Numbered from the stretch's first letter, positions 47,126 through 55,607 are shown. The stretch is 64,000 nucleotides of DNA from Vibrio sp. D404a (GCF_030248535.1 NZ_JAHGAJ010000002.1:1-64000); one strand, 5' to 3'. Program-made: numbers and translations. Notes: generated by a model from the sequence alone, not told the origin.

Positions 47126-48856
47126 ATGAGTAGTACGAATTTTAAGTTAACTACGATTGCAGCCTTAGTTTTGGCTGCAACAAATGCTAATGCTGCCTTG
47201 TATCAGGTTGTTGAGGTAGAAAAGCCTGCTGCGATTGCAAATGCAACTGAGACATTTGGCGTCGCTATTCAACCTGGTAGTGCGACGGATGGGTCTAATG
47301 AACTTGCTATGGGTTGTTTCGATTCTAACGCGACAAACTGTGCAACCGACTCGTTTAAGTTAGCTGGTGAAACACGTAATACGGTTGAAGGTGTTAGTTA
47401 TCGTGAAGAAGTCCCTTTCGCGATGGACGCTGCTTTCCAGTATATCCAAGAGTTTGATGACTTCGAAAATTATTGTTATCGCGAATTAAAGTACTCGACT
47501 TGTGAAAGTTGGGCTTTACAGCGTTGGAAGACTTGGGAGTTAGAAATTAATGATCTAACACATGTTAATACTCAGGCCTTTGTAGAGGGCGGCACCTCTT
47601 CTATAAGCACATATAATGTTGTCATTAACGCTCTTGATAACGCTGCTGCACCTCTTGGTATCGAGTCAAATGGTAATGATATTCGCAACAATGCGGTGAC
47701 TACTGTTCCTGTAGTAGCGGCTTCAGAATCTCGCGCTTGGGGCGCTAAAACACTTAGCGACGGTACTGTTGTTAACTATGGCAGCATATCTGTAGATCAG
47801 CCGAATACAGGAACTTCTACGATTACATTTAGCTCTAAAGCTGCTATCTGGGATGACAAAAACAATACCCAACAGCTGGATTGGATTCTAAGTGATGTTC
47901 CTCAAAATGGTGATTATTTCGCTCAAGGTAGTATGCGTGGCCTTGTAGAAAAAAGCGGGAAATTATACGGTGTAGGCTTTAACACTAGAAAGGGTTCGGG
48001 CGATCTTCAAGATATGAACGCAAGTGTCTTTATAAGTGATGGTATAGATTTGGCTACGGCACAATGGACAACAACAGATATTGATGGGGCGAGAGTGAAT
48101 TCGGGTTCATCAAATGATGATGCTTTGTATAGTAATTCAGTTGTGGCCGATATAAATGACAATCTTCTAGCTGTCGGTTATGCAAAACGTAATGGTTATG
48201 TGCCAGAAAGTGGCTCAGCTGCAAACAAAGCGTTTGTTGTTGATAACATTGCTTCTGGTTCTCCTTCTGCAAACTTTACGTTACAAAGTTCGTTGTTCTT
48301 CACTGGTGCAGGTTCGGAAGCTAAAGCGCTTAATAACTTCAATGAGTTTGTTGGCCAAGTTGACGCAGATACTATTCGTGAAGTAGACGGCAGCGAACGT
48401 CGCCATCGTGGTTTTATTTACCCATATCAAGCAACCGGTACAGACGCATCAAGAATCGCACTGTTCGATAGCAAAGCTTGGTGGTTAGATGACCTGACTA
48501 ACGGTGCTAATGCTGATGGCCAAGATTTTTCAGACCAGAATAACTTCTTCCGTATTATCGACGCATCAGACATTAACGACGCCGGTGTTATTTCAGCAAC
48601 GGCTATCAAATGCACAGTTAACGGTGTACCACAACAGTACGACACTACGTCACACAACTCATACTGTGGCAACGCATCTTCTGACGCTGTAGAACAAGTC
48701 GTAGCAGTTAAACTAGTACCAATCTCTGGTGCAACATCGGATGACATTAAAGAACGTGGTACAGACTCTCAGAACGTTGAACGTCAAGGTGCAGGCCTTG
48801 GTGTTTTCGCTTTGACACTGCTTGGTTTCCTCGGGTTCCGTAGAAAATTTAAATAA
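47126..48856 (+). CDS. DUF3466 family exported protein with C-terminal sorting-tag-like tail
   Basis: A 576-residue protein of DUF3466, known from Vibrio and Shewanella; function unknown. It has a signal peptide (FKLTTIAALVLAATNANA), a mostly beta mature region with paired cysteines (CFDSNATNC, CYRELKYSTC), and repeats of the kind seen in the HAF/beta-propeller group (ALNNFNEFVGQV, DINDNLLAVGYA, DINDAGVISATA). The end is GAGLGVFALTLLGFLGFRRKFK: glycines, one helix and a basic tail, as in GlyGly-CTERM proteins cleaved by rhombosortase and sent out by type II secretion. That fate is inferred. A strong terminator follows. Confidence 0.85.
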   Translation: MSSTNFKLTTIAALVLAATNANAALYQVVEVEKPAAIANATETFGVAIQPGSATDGSNELAMGCFDSNATNCATDSFKLAGETRNTVEGVSYREEVPFAMDAAFQYIQEFDDFENYCYRELKYSTCESWALQRWKTWELEINDLTHVNTQAFVEGGTSSISTYNVVINALDNAAAPLGIESNGNDIRNNAVTTVPVVAASESRAWGAKTLSDGTVVNYGSISVDQPNTGTSTITFSSKAAIWDDKNNTQQLDWILSDVPQNGDYFAQGSMRGLVEKSGKLYGVGFNTRKGSGDLQDMNASVFISDGIDLATAQWTTTDIDGARVNSGSSNDDALYSNSVVADINDNLLAVGYAKRNGYVPESGSAANKAFVVDNIASGSPSANFTLQSSLFFTGAGSEAKALNNFNEFVGQVDADTIREVDGSERRHRGFIYPYQATGTDASRIALFDSKAWWLDDLTNGANADGQDFSDQNNFFRIIDASDINDAGVISATAIKCTVNGVPQQYDTTSHNSYCGNASSDAVEQVVAVKLVPISGATSDDIKERGTDSQNVERQGAGLGVFALTLLGFLGFRRKFK

Positions 48857-48869
48857 TTTTAGCTCTTGA

Positions 48870-48904
48870 GCCCAAGTTCACAGTTCTGAACTTGGGCTTT
48901 TTTT
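48870..48904 (+). terminator. Rho-independent terminator after the DUF3466 gene
   Basis: Stem AGCCCAAGTTCA pairing with TGAACTTGGGCT and a run of T, ending the rlmL-uup-DUF3466 group. Confidence 0.92.
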
Positions 48905-49016
48905 CGCCTTGAGAAAAGTAAGATCTTGGTTAATTCTTAAAGTTGGAGTCACAGAAACTCCACGATGTTGTAATCATTATATGTTTAGAAATGGACACCC
49001 GTATGAGGACTGCACT

Positions 49017-49190
49017 ATGAAGAGACAAAAGCGTGATCGCCTAGAACGAGCACAATCTCAAGGCTACAAGGCTGGTTTAAATGGAAGGTCGCAAGAAGCT
49101 TGCCCGTATAGCCAAATGGATTCTCGGTCGTATTGGCTAGGTGGTTGGCGTGATGCCAAAGATGACAAACAAGCAGGTCTCTATAAGTAA
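49017..49190 (+). CDS. rmf: Ribosome modulation factor RMF
   Basis: A 57-residue basic protein that converts 70S ribosomes to inactive 100S dimers in stationary phase. The sequence MKRQKRDRLERAQSQGYKAG onward, with CPYSQMDSRSYWLGGWRD, is nearly diagnostic. The ATG at 49017 (with GAGGAC upstream) is chosen; a longer reading frame from 48909 adds leader without similarity. rmf is next to fabA and the ycbZ-type protease gene, as in E. coli. Confidence 0.96.
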   Translation: MKRQKRDRLERAQSQGYKAGLNGRSQEACPYSQMDSRSYWLGGWRDAKDDKQAGLYK

Positions 49191-49212
49191 TAGGACAAAC
49201 GTCAAGGATTTC

Positions 49213-49236
49213 AAAGGCTCCGATTTCGGAGCCTTG
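49213..49236 (+). terminator. Rho-independent terminator of rmf
   Basis: Perfect stem AAGGCTCCGA/TCGGAGCCTT followed by GTTATTTT. Confidence 0.85.
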
Positions 49237-49340
49237 TTATTTTCTAGTGGAGAGTGCTGGTGGACGTAACGATTGAAACATATCATTGTTTACTAAAACA
49301 GTACCGCCTAATGCACTATAACTAAATGGTTTGAGGTAAA

Positions 49341-49367
49341 AGAGAAGCCGCAATCTGCGGCTTCTCT
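49341..49367 (-). terminator. Rho-independent terminator of fabA
   Basis: A 12-bp perfect stem (AGAGAAGCCGCA/TGCGGCTTCTCT) with a 3-base loop, and TTTTACCTC on the minus strand, 11 bases past the fabA stop. Confidence 0.88.
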
Positions 49368-49378
49368 TAACTATTCTT

Positions 49379-49894
49379 TTAGAAAGAAGAGGTATCTTGG
49401 AAAAGACCTACTTTTAGATCTTTTGCAACGTAGATTTCTTTACCATCTACAAGAACGCGACCATCAGCTAAACCCATAACCAGTTTACGGTTAACAACAC
49501 GCTTCATGTGGATTTCGTACGTTACTTTTTTTGCAGTCGGTAGGATTTGGCCTGTGAACTTCACTTCGCCAACACCCAGAGCACGGCCTTTACCTTCACC
49601 GCCAACCCAACCAAGGAAGAAGCCAACAAGCTGCCACATTGCGTCTAGACCTAGACAACCAGGCATTACAGGGTCACCCGGGAAGTGACAATCAAAGAAC
49701 CATAGGTCTGGAGTAATATCTAACTCAGCAAGGATTAGACCTTTGCCAAAATCACCCTCAGTTTCTGACATCTTAGTGATGCGATCCATCATCAACATGT
49801 TTGGTGCTGGAAGTTGAGGGCCTTGTGGCCATAGTTCGCCTTGGCTTGATGCTAGAAGCTCTTCGCGAGTGTAAGAATCACGTTTGTTTTGCAT
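49379..49894 (-). CDS. fabA: 3-hydroxydecanoyl-ACP dehydratase/isomerase FabA
   Basis: A 171-residue hotdog enzyme that dehydrates 3-hydroxydecanoyl-ACP and isomerises the product to the cis-3 form, the branch point of anaerobic unsaturated fatty acid synthesis. Catalytic H70 (DCHFPGDP) and D84 (GLDAMWQL) are in the same numbering as E. coli. The ATG at 49894 (MQNKRDSY) is used rather than a TTG two codons earlier. A promoter with a FabR-type operator lies at 49925-49953. Confidence 0.97.
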   Translation of the reverse strand: MQNKRDSYTREELLASSQGELWPQGPQLPAPNMLMMDRITKMSETEGDFGKGLILAELDITPDLWFFDCHFPGDPVMPGCLGLDAMWQLVGFFLGWVGGEGKGRALGVGEVKFTGQILPTAKKVTYEIHMKRVVNRKLVMGLADGRVLVDGKEIYVAKDLKVGLFQDTSSF

Positions 49895-49924
49895 TATCAA
49901 TTTACTCCAATTTTTGATAGGTGC

Positions 49925-49953
49925 ATATTAGTGAACACGTGTACGCTAAACAA
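49925..49953 (-). promoter_or_regulatory. fabA promoter with embedded FabR-like operator
   Basis: On the minus strand TTGTTT, a 17-base spacer and TAATAT form a good promoter 31 bases before the fabA ATG. The spacer is nearly filled by a 22-bp imperfect palindrome (49928-49949; core GTACACGTGTTCAC, 18 of 22 positions symmetric) that resembles FabR boxes of E. coli fabA and fabB as I remember them. Confidence 0.65.
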
Positions 49954-49965
49954 GTCCGATCAGTA

Positions 49966-51615
49966 CTAGACAAACCAGTTTTTGATGCGTTCCACAATTC
50001 CTGGCGGATGTTCATGTCTTTCAAAGTTTTCAATACGTTCCGCGATTTTGCTAAGAACGCTTTCTTGTTCTTCATCCCTAAATGGTTTGTTCATAATGAG
50101 GGGAATTGCTTCATCTACATTAGAGACTGACCAAATATGGAACTCTCCGTTTTTGATACTATCTACTACATCTGGCATCAGTGCCAAATGCTTTAAATTT
50201 GAATGAGGTAAGATCACACCTTGTTCGCCTGTTAGGCCTTGGTGTTTACACACATGGTAGAAGCCTTCAATCTTTTCATTCAGCCCGCCAACCGCTTGTA
50301 CGCGGCCAAATTGGTCCACGGCACCAGTAACAGCGATTTGTTGATTAATCGGGTATTCAGAAAGGGCACTAACCAGTGAACATAGCTCCGCAAGTGAAGC
50401 ACTGTCACCATCAACTTCACAGTAAGACTGTTCGAATACCACCGAAGCCGAATATGGCAGAGGATCTTCAAGATTCAGTGATGCACTCACAAAGGCTTGC
50501 ATGATCATCATACCTTTAGCGTGAAGATTACCACCGAGTTCAGCTTTACGTTCTACGTCCGAGATATCGCCGTCACCAAAGTGGATGACACATGAAATAC
50601 GTGCAGGCTCACCGTAAGAGATTGGATGCCCTGGAACATCGATAACGGTTAAACCATTAACTTGGCCAACTTGTTCACCCTGAGTCTCAATGATCACTTG
50701 TCCGTCGAGAATATCATCGAGAGCACGTTCTGGAAGGTAAGACTCTCGTTGGTATTTGTGGATCAAGGCCTGCTCAATATGGTTCGCATCAATGCTCTTA
50801 TCATCAGACTCTATAGCTGCTTCGCTAAGTAATGTGTTATGCCAAATAGGACATAGCGGGGTATAAGTTTGGTCTTCAGCTTCGCGAGCACCTGCAGATA
50901 ATAACGCAGTGACAGCGTCGACAGTAAGATCGGGTAACTGGTAACGATTTTGTAGCCATTTGAGGTAGCCTAGATACTCGGTCAAGCTATCTTGATTGAG
51001 TTTGAGGTCTTGTTCAATCTCGCTAAATAGGCAGAAACCACTGCGAATATCGCTATCCAAATAGTCTAGATCACCCATTTGACCGCGATCACCAACAACA
51101 AGCAACTTGATGTTGTATGAGCGAGCAGATTGTGGCTGAGATAGGTGGTCTGGGTTACTTGTGATTGGCTCGATCTCATCGCCCAGTAGAGCCGACTTGA
51201 GAAGCAACCAGCTACCCGGGTTCGCGAGGATCAAATTTGCTGAAACAATCAGAAAGCCGTTATCTGCTTTAGAGAGTAAACCTTGCTTGGTTGCAATGAT
51301 TTGGCCTTCTTTTGATTCAACTTGATCGAACAGCGCTTGTGCATTTAACGACTCAGTTCTAATCACCGGTTGATTGTTGTCTGAAATCGAATTGTTAAGC
51401 GACTCAATTATCAATTGACGGTAGATGGCGTTATCTGGTGCGTTGACGAGTAATACGCGTGATAGGCTAGATAGACGAGCAAAGCGTGTTAACGCATCGC
51501 GAAATCTATGCTGTATCTGAGTAAATGAAAAAGGCGATAGATTAGGGTACTGCTCTAACTGATGGACGAATTCATCATACTGCGGTGTAACGTGTTGCCA
51601 GTCTACTTGAGTCAT
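49966..51615 (-). CDS. lonH: Lon-like serine protease LonH (YcbZ family)
   Basis: A 549-residue S16-family protein. The C-terminal protease has the Ser-Lys dyad S405 (DGDSASLAEL) and K448 (GGLNEKIEGF), 43 residues apart as in Lon. The N-terminal part is AAA-like but the usual Walker A is replaced by VNAPDNAIYRQ, so ATP use is doubtful. The start MTQVDWQHV (51615) is chosen; 17 upstream residues lack similarity. It stands between fabA and matP as ycbZ does in E. coli. Substrates are unknown. Confidence 0.88.
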   Translation of the reverse strand: MTQVDWQHVTPQYDEFVHQLEQYPNLSPFSFTQIQHRFRDALTRFARLSSLSRVLLVNAPDNAIYRQLIIESLNNSISDNNQPVIRTESLNAQALFDQVESKEGQIIATKQGLLSKADNGFLIVSANLILANPGSWLLLKSALLGDEIEPITSNPDHLSQPQSARSYNIKLLVVGDRGQMGDLDYLDSDIRSGFCLFSEIEQDLKLNQDSLTEYLGYLKWLQNRYQLPDLTVDAVTALLSAGAREAEDQTYTPLCPIWHNTLLSEAAIESDDKSIDANHIEQALIHKYQRESYLPERALDDILDGQVIIETQGEQVGQVNGLTVIDVPGHPISYGEPARISCVIHFGDGDISDVERKAELGGNLHAKGMMIMQAFVSASLNLEDPLPYSASVVFEQSYCEVDGDSASLAELCSLVSALSEYPINQQIAVTGAVDQFGRVQAVGGLNEKIEGFYHVCKHQGLTGEQGVILPHSNLKHLALMPDVVDSIKNGEFHIWSVSNVDEAIPLIMNKPFRDEEQESVLSKIAERIENFERHEHPPGIVERIKNWFV

Positions 51616-51767
51616 TGAATCTACTAAATATGGTAAAGAGACAAGGAGTATATAGAAAAACGACAATGCCTAATAGAAGTATCTGTTTAATCGCAATAAA
51701 CCAAGCAATATAAGTATGATCTTGGTCTATTCTTTTAATTGATCAATTGTCTAATTAGGTAATTTGG

Positions 51768-51780
51768 GTTACGCTGTCAC
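51768..51780. promoter_or_regulatory. matS-like site (one mismatch) in front of matP
   Basis: GTTACGCTGTCAC differs from the MatP-binding consensus GTGACRNYGTCAC only at position 3. It lies 24 bases before the matP ATG, where binding would block transcription or translation start. Confidence 0.5.
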
Positions 51781-51804
51781 TAGGATTAACACTCGGGATT
51801 TGAC

Positions 51805-52260
51805 ATGAAATATCAGCAGCTTGAAAACTTGGAATGTGGTTGGAAATGGAACTATCTGGTTAAGAAATGGAAAGAAGGGGAATCCATTACTCGCCATATC
51901 GATTCAAGTGAAGCTGACGTTGCCGTTCAGAACCTTTTGAAACTAGAACACCAGCCTACGGGCGTCTTGGAGTGGATTGAAGAGAACATGTCATTTGAGC
52001 TCGATAACAAGCTCAAACAAGCGATTCGAGCTAAACGCAAACGCCACTTCAATGCAGAGCAAGTCCACACCAAAAAGAAATCGATAGACTTAGATTATCG
52101 TGTTTGGGAGAAACTGTCTCAGCGTGCAAACGAGTTAGGCTGTACTCTATCTGACGCGATAGAGTATCTTGTTAGTGAAGCATCACGAAGTGAACAGGCG
52201 AGTAAAACAGTAACTAGCCTTAAAGAAGACTTGAGTGCGTTACTGTCTGACGATAAATAA
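51805..52260 (+). CDS. matP: Macrodomain Ter protein MatP
   Basis: A 151-residue DNA-binding protein that condenses and holds together the replication-terminus macrodomain and links it to the divisome through ZapB. The N-terminal helical part (MKYQQLENLECGWKWNYLVKK) and the ribbon-helix-helix domain (KSIDLDYRVWEKLSQRANEL) are clear, followed by the C-terminal coiled coil. It neighbours lonH as in E. coli. Two perfect target sites and dif are in this window, which agrees with its function. Confidence 0.97.
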   Translation: MKYQQLENLECGWKWNYLVKKWKEGESITRHIDSSEADVAVQNLLKLEHQPTGVLEWIEENMSFELDNKLKQAIRAKRKRHFNAEQVHTKKKSIDLDYRVWEKLSQRANELGCTLSDAIEYLVSEASRSEQASKTVTSLKEDLSALLSDDK

Positions 52261-52277
52261 TAAGCAAGGTGGCTGTT

Positions 52278-52586
52278 ATGATGTATGTAATTCTAATTGG
52301 AGCTGCACTCGTATTTTGGTTGGTGGCGATTGATAGACCTGTCCTGAAAGTGCTTTTTGAAAAGGGCCAGATCGCACAAACCAAAGGGCATATGCCGCCT
52401 AGCTTTAAACATAACTTACAAGAGATCGGTCGTAACCAAAGTTTTGATGGTGAACTTAAAGTCTACGCAAAACGTTCGGGTTACAATTTGAAATTTTCAA
52501 AGCAGATTCCTAAAAGTACTCAACAACGTATTCGTAATGTTTTCCCGCATAATGGTTTTAAATCTAAAGGTTCTAAAAGGGCTTAA
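52278..52586 (+). CDS. DUF3634 family small membrane protein
   Basis: A 102-residue protein of DUF3634, found in Vibrio and Shewanella; function unknown. An N-terminal membrane helix (MMYVILIGAALVFWLVAI) precedes a short basic cytoplasmic domain (VLKVLFEKGQIAQTKGHMPPSF, KQIPKSTQQRIRNVFP). The ATG at 52278 has AAGGTGG five bases upstream; a GTG at 52269 lies within that ribosome site and is less likely. It starts 17 bases after matP and may share its transcript. Confidence 0.8.
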   Translation: MMYVILIGAALVFWLVAIDRPVLKVLFEKGQIAQTKGHMPPSFKHNLQEIGRNQSFDGELKVYAKRSGYNLKFSKQIPKSTQQRIRNVFPHNGFKSKGSKRA

Positions 52587-52684
52587 TGTTCGTACAAGTG
52601 CTACATAGGTAGCAGATTACCATTCTAAACCCAGTCAAACCTCGTTGAATTCCTTGGAATAATGCCTTCTACTTTGGAGGCATT

Positions 52685-52996
52685 ATGAAAAAATTCATAC
52701 TCATCTTATGGTTAATCCCACTTTCATCTGCCGCTGATGATGCGTTGATTAATCCCGTTGCGAAGAAGATAAAATCTCAGATTATGAAGACACTGCACAA
52801 ACAAGGGCATGATGACCTACCAGGCTTTTGTGATTTGATGTTAGAGATGAGACATCAAAACGCTTATGTTAAAGTGCATCGAATCAAGAGCAGTGGCGAT
52901 TCCAAGCTGTGTAAAACGGCAAGAAGAGCAGTACCGAAGAAAAGATACCGTTATAAAGAACATGAGAAGTTTATCCGCATACAGATCAGTTTTTAA
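52685..52996 (+). CDS. Small secreted protein with a free-standing TolA C-terminal-like domain
   Basis: 103 residues: a signal peptide (MKKFILILWLIPLSSA), then a domain resembling the C-terminal domain III of TolA. It keeps two cysteines (C49 in GFCDLML, C76 in GDSKLCKTA) that match the TolA disulfide, and the GD-x-x-LC-x-x-A-x-x-A motif. It lacks the TolA membrane anchor and long helical stalk, so it should be free in the periplasm. TolA domain III binds TolB, colicins and the minor coat protein of filamentous phages such as CTX; which of these applies here is unknown. Confidence 0.75.
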   Translation: MKKFILILWLIPLSSAADDALINPVAKKIKSQIMKTLHKQGHDDLPGFCDLMLEMRHQNAYVKVHRIKSSGDSKLCKTARRAVPKKRYRYKEHEKFIRIQISF

Positions 52997-53157
52997 GATA
53001 AGTGTAAGATAAACATAGCGCACTATAACTAAGTTTATTGAGAGAAAAGAAACTATCCCGTGAAAAATAATGCAACTTCATTTAATATCTATTACCAATA
53101 ATTTAGATAGGCTGTCATAACAGCCAGATAACGAAATGTGGTCAAGGGATTTGTAGG

Positions 53158-54378
53158 TTGTTGTTAGCAAATAAAAATTACACACCTGAAGTAGTAGAAC
53201 TCTCAAGAAAAATATCGTCGAATGTTGCAGAACGTTTTAACAAGTGGCTTGTAACTCCTAAATACAAACTCAATCAAAATGTTGTTGATTCGCTACTTAG
53301 CTTAGAGAATCGCTATTGTGATGATGTGATCTTTAAAGAATCCGAGCGAATTACGAGCAATCAGCGCATCTTATTGATGTGTGAACAGGATAGGATTGCT
53401 GCAAAGCGCGAAAAGATAGCAGCGAAACAGAACACATTACGTTACGTGTTAGAAGACGTATGTGAGACCGCCAATGTACTCTTAGAAAAGAAACTAGAGA
53501 GTACACTTATTAGCTCGCTTTTTACTCAGCTTCCTGATTTCAATGATTTTGCCAGCGTCGCATATTCACCCTCGTTAAATTTCAATAAACTTCATCGCTT
53601 GGCTGAAGAGAACCGCAGCTTGTCATCAAGTTTAACCGACTTTGTCTCCAATCGGTTATTTTGCGAAAAATATGGCCGAAAGCCTAAGGTAGTTTTAGAT
53701 CCTAAAGTTGCTGTAGGGCAGATGGGGATCGACAATAGTCGACTGCTTTTTCCAGTTTTGATGAGTCAACCGTTGTTAAAATGGTCGGACGAAAATACCA
53801 AACATATAGCCCCTAAGCTGTGGCAACACCTTGTTGTTACTGCAAACGCTACACGTATACGCCTTCAAGATACAAGTGTAAGAGAACCTGATGTCGGCAT
53901 TCTATTGGGTACGCTACGTATTCTGCCGATGTTCTTAATTTGCAACCACTTCTCACAAACATTTGAAGACGCGCTAGTACAAACGATGCTGAGTTATCGT
54001 GAAGCAAGCGACAAACACAATGAATATTATGCCTGTGCAGAAGTGTTACCAGATACAATGTTTCTAGAGAAAGTGTTCTCTCGTATGGAAATGAGTTTGC
54101 TGAATAAACTCATTGAACATATCGATTGGAGTCCAAACACCGCCTACATTAAGCAAGCATTGGTTGAAGAAGTCGATGGTGTTGAAGTGTCGGAGCGCAG
54201 TGTCTACGGCGCGGCATTAGCACAGGCGCATGCGTTCTCAATCTTTGAAGCACTGAACCATAGCGAGTTGTTTAACTTAAAACATCGTCCATATTGGTTT
54301 TCACAAGTCCAGATGTCAGGATTAGCCATAGCCCAGATGAAATCACGAGTACCTGGACAACTGACTAATAGCATATAG
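53158..54378 (+). CDS. HDOD-domain protein
   Basis: 406 residues. The C-terminal ~200 residues show an HDOD pattern (FPVLMSQPLLKW, ELWQHLVVTANATR-like KLWQHLVVTANATRIRL, GILLGTLRILPMF), a degenerate HD fold without metal-binding His-Asp pairs, common in Vibrio signalling proteins. The N-terminal half is helical, with a likely coiled coil (AAKREKIAAKQNTLRYVLEDV). The start is TTG (53158 or 53161) with AAGGGA upstream; no ATG is available nearby. Its TAG stop codon overlaps a perfect matS box. The partner pathway is unknown. Confidence 0.78.
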   Translation: MLLANKNYTPEVVELSRKISSNVAERFNKWLVTPKYKLNQNVVDSLLSLENRYCDDVIFKESERITSNQRILLMCEQDRIAAKREKIAAKQNTLRYVLEDVCETANVLLEKKLESTLISSLFTQLPDFNDFASVAYSPSLNFNKLHRLAEENRSLSSSLTDFVSNRLFCEKYGRKPKVVLDPKVAVGQMGIDNSRLLFPVLMSQPLLKWSDENTKHIAPKLWQHLVVTANATRIRLQDTSVREPDVGILLGTLRILPMFLICNHFSQTFEDALVQTMLSYREASDKHNEYYACAEVLPDTMFLEKVFSRMEMSLLNKLIEHIDWSPNTAYIKQALVEEVDGVEVSERSVYGAALAQAHAFSIFEALNHSELFNLKHRPYWFSQVQMSGLAIAQMKSRVPGQLTNSI

Positions 54379-54390
54379 TGACGCTGTCAC
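54378..54390. promoter_or_regulatory. Perfect matS site
   Basis: GTGACGCTGTCAC matches the MatP consensus GTGACRNYGTCAC at every position; the first G is the last base of the HDOD gene stop codon. dif is 1.7 kb away. Confidence 0.85.
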
Positions 54391-54397
54391 TAATTTA

Positions 54398-54442
54398 ACT
54401 TCGATATCAGTCATACGAGCGCCGTATGACTGATGTCGAAGT
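54398..54442. repeat. 20-bp near-perfect inverted repeat (large hairpin)
   Basis: Arms beginning ACTTCGATATCAGTC and ending GACTGATGTCGAAGT pair over 20 positions with a single G-U, around a 5-base loop AGCGC. It follows the HDOD gene and is followed by ACTTTTTCC after a few bases, so it may terminate transcription, but it is longer than an ordinary terminator. Confidence 0.85.
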
Positions 54443-54486
54443 AGCATACTTTTTCCTAAAGACCTCCAAGAAGCACTTCTTTTAAT

Positions 54487-54502
54487 CTGTTTATGTAAAC
54501 AG
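54487..54502. promoter_or_regulatory. CTGTTTA-TG-TAAACAG inverted repeat
   Basis: Perfect 7-bp arms with a 2-base centre, 17 bases outside the 3' end of the minus-strand membrane-protein gene. It looks like a protein-binding dyad; no function can be assigned. Confidence 0.35.
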
Positions 54503-54519
54503 CGATTTCACTATACTCT

Positions 54520-55179
54520 TTATCTAACTTTCTCTAATTTCAATTCAGCAGTCACTTTGGTCAGCCTTAATGCAATAGCGATACATATTAAGTAGGGCCC
54601 AAAATACCAAAGGCTACGTTCAAAGGGTTGCTTAAGCTTGGCTGCTCGGGTGTTTTCAAGGTTTCTCTTGTGTTCTTGGTACTCTAACAACCGACTCTCA
54701 ATCCAAATTACGTCATCCTCAATCAATTCCGAATCAAAGTCTAAAGTAGGAAAGTTTGATAATTGGAGAGTAGGGAGTGACTCAATATTGGTTTGGTTAA
54801 GTGTTTGTGCAACATTGAGAAACCATGAGCAAGATTCGTGGTAAATTGACGCACCGTTTAATGATGATGCGCCACTGCACATATTACTTTTTAACTTGCG
54901 CAGGCTGAGACTTTCTATTGCTTCAATGGATGCGAGCGCTCTTGTTGTTTCCGTTTGAGCCCAATCATTTGCTACTGAGGACCGTATTTCAGAAACTGCA
55001 CCTAGCAAGCCAACACCAGCTAGAATTGGCCAAACATAATCTAAATGTTTCCATTTCAACCGACACATATTGAAACCGCACCACAAAGGAATGTGTAGCA
55101 GAAACGTAAGAGCCGCAATCAGTAAAAGAAAATGAAGTGAGTTCGAAAACATGAACTCATTGTCCATAAAGTGGGTCAT
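54520..55179 (-). CDS. Unknown membrane protein beside dif
   Basis: Not recognised. 219 residues with hydrophobic segments near 14-36 (LHFLLLIAALTFLLHIPLW), near 46-62 (YVWPILAGVGLLGAV) and near the C-terminus (WYFGPYLICIAIAL). A loop of about 130 residues between the second and third contains two cysteines (MCSGASS, HESCSWF), so it is probably periplasmic and disulfide-linked. There are no sequence relatives I can name. It faces the HDOD gene and lies in the accessory stretch left of dif. Confidence 0.6.
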   Translation of the reverse strand: MTHFMDNEFMFSNSLHFLLLIAALTFLLHIPLWCGFNMCRLKWKHLDYVWPILAGVGLLGAVSEIRSSVANDWAQTETTRALASIEAIESLSLRKLKSNMCSGASSLNGASIYHESCSWFLNVAQTLNQTNIESLPTLQLSNFPTLDFDSELIEDDVIWIESRLLEYQEHKRNLENTRAAKLKQPFERSLWYFGPYLICIAIALRLTKVTAELKLEKVR

Positions 55180-55297
55180 ATGAAAGCCTTTTTCTTACAA
55201 CATTTGGCTAAAGCATATCTTTGGTAACCGATTGATTGTCAGAGAAAATACAAAAATCTCAGTGGCTACGTTAGATGACTTACGAGAACAATAAATT

Positions 55298-55310
55298 GAG
55301 ACAGTGTCAC
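55298..55310. promoter_or_regulatory. matS-like site with one mismatch
   Basis: GAGACAGTGTCAC differs from GTGACRNYGTCAC only at position 2. It lies between the membrane-protein gene and the pseudogene. Confidence 0.35.
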
Positions 55311-55322
55311 GTTTTAATTTAA

Positions 55323-55607
55323 GTGTTTTTGAAAAGTGTGTCCTTGTGGCGAACACCGTGCATCTTTACAAGAGCGGAATATCGAGACAACTATGACGTA
55401 GCAATCAGAGAAAGATTCATCTTTGATAGCGAATACGTTAGACCACAGCAAGAAATACACTGAGATTTCCATGGTGAAATAAAGCGATCATTCCAAGTTG
55501 GCTAATCTGCGAACTACGAGTTAGATAGTTCAAGCTTCACGGTCAATAACTTCGGCGGCCTTGAGTTAAAGCGCTTCGGTATCAAACTTGTGAGGTCAAT
55601 GAAATGA
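55323..55607 (+). pseudogene. Decayed gene fragment with two in-frame stops, ending in an ATGA overlap
   Basis: One frame reads protein-like residues for about 95 codons (RAEYRDNYDVAIRERFIFDS, then DFHGEIKRSFQVG, then YELDSSSFTVNNFGGLELKR and FGIKLVRSMK) but is broken by TGA at 55461 and TAA at 55503. The final TGA overlaps the ATG of the next gene as ATGA, the usual sign of two cotranslated genes. I therefore read it as the 3' remnant of a former first gene of a pair. I do not recognise the family. The stretch 55180-55322 above it holds only the imperfect matS. Confidence 0.5.
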
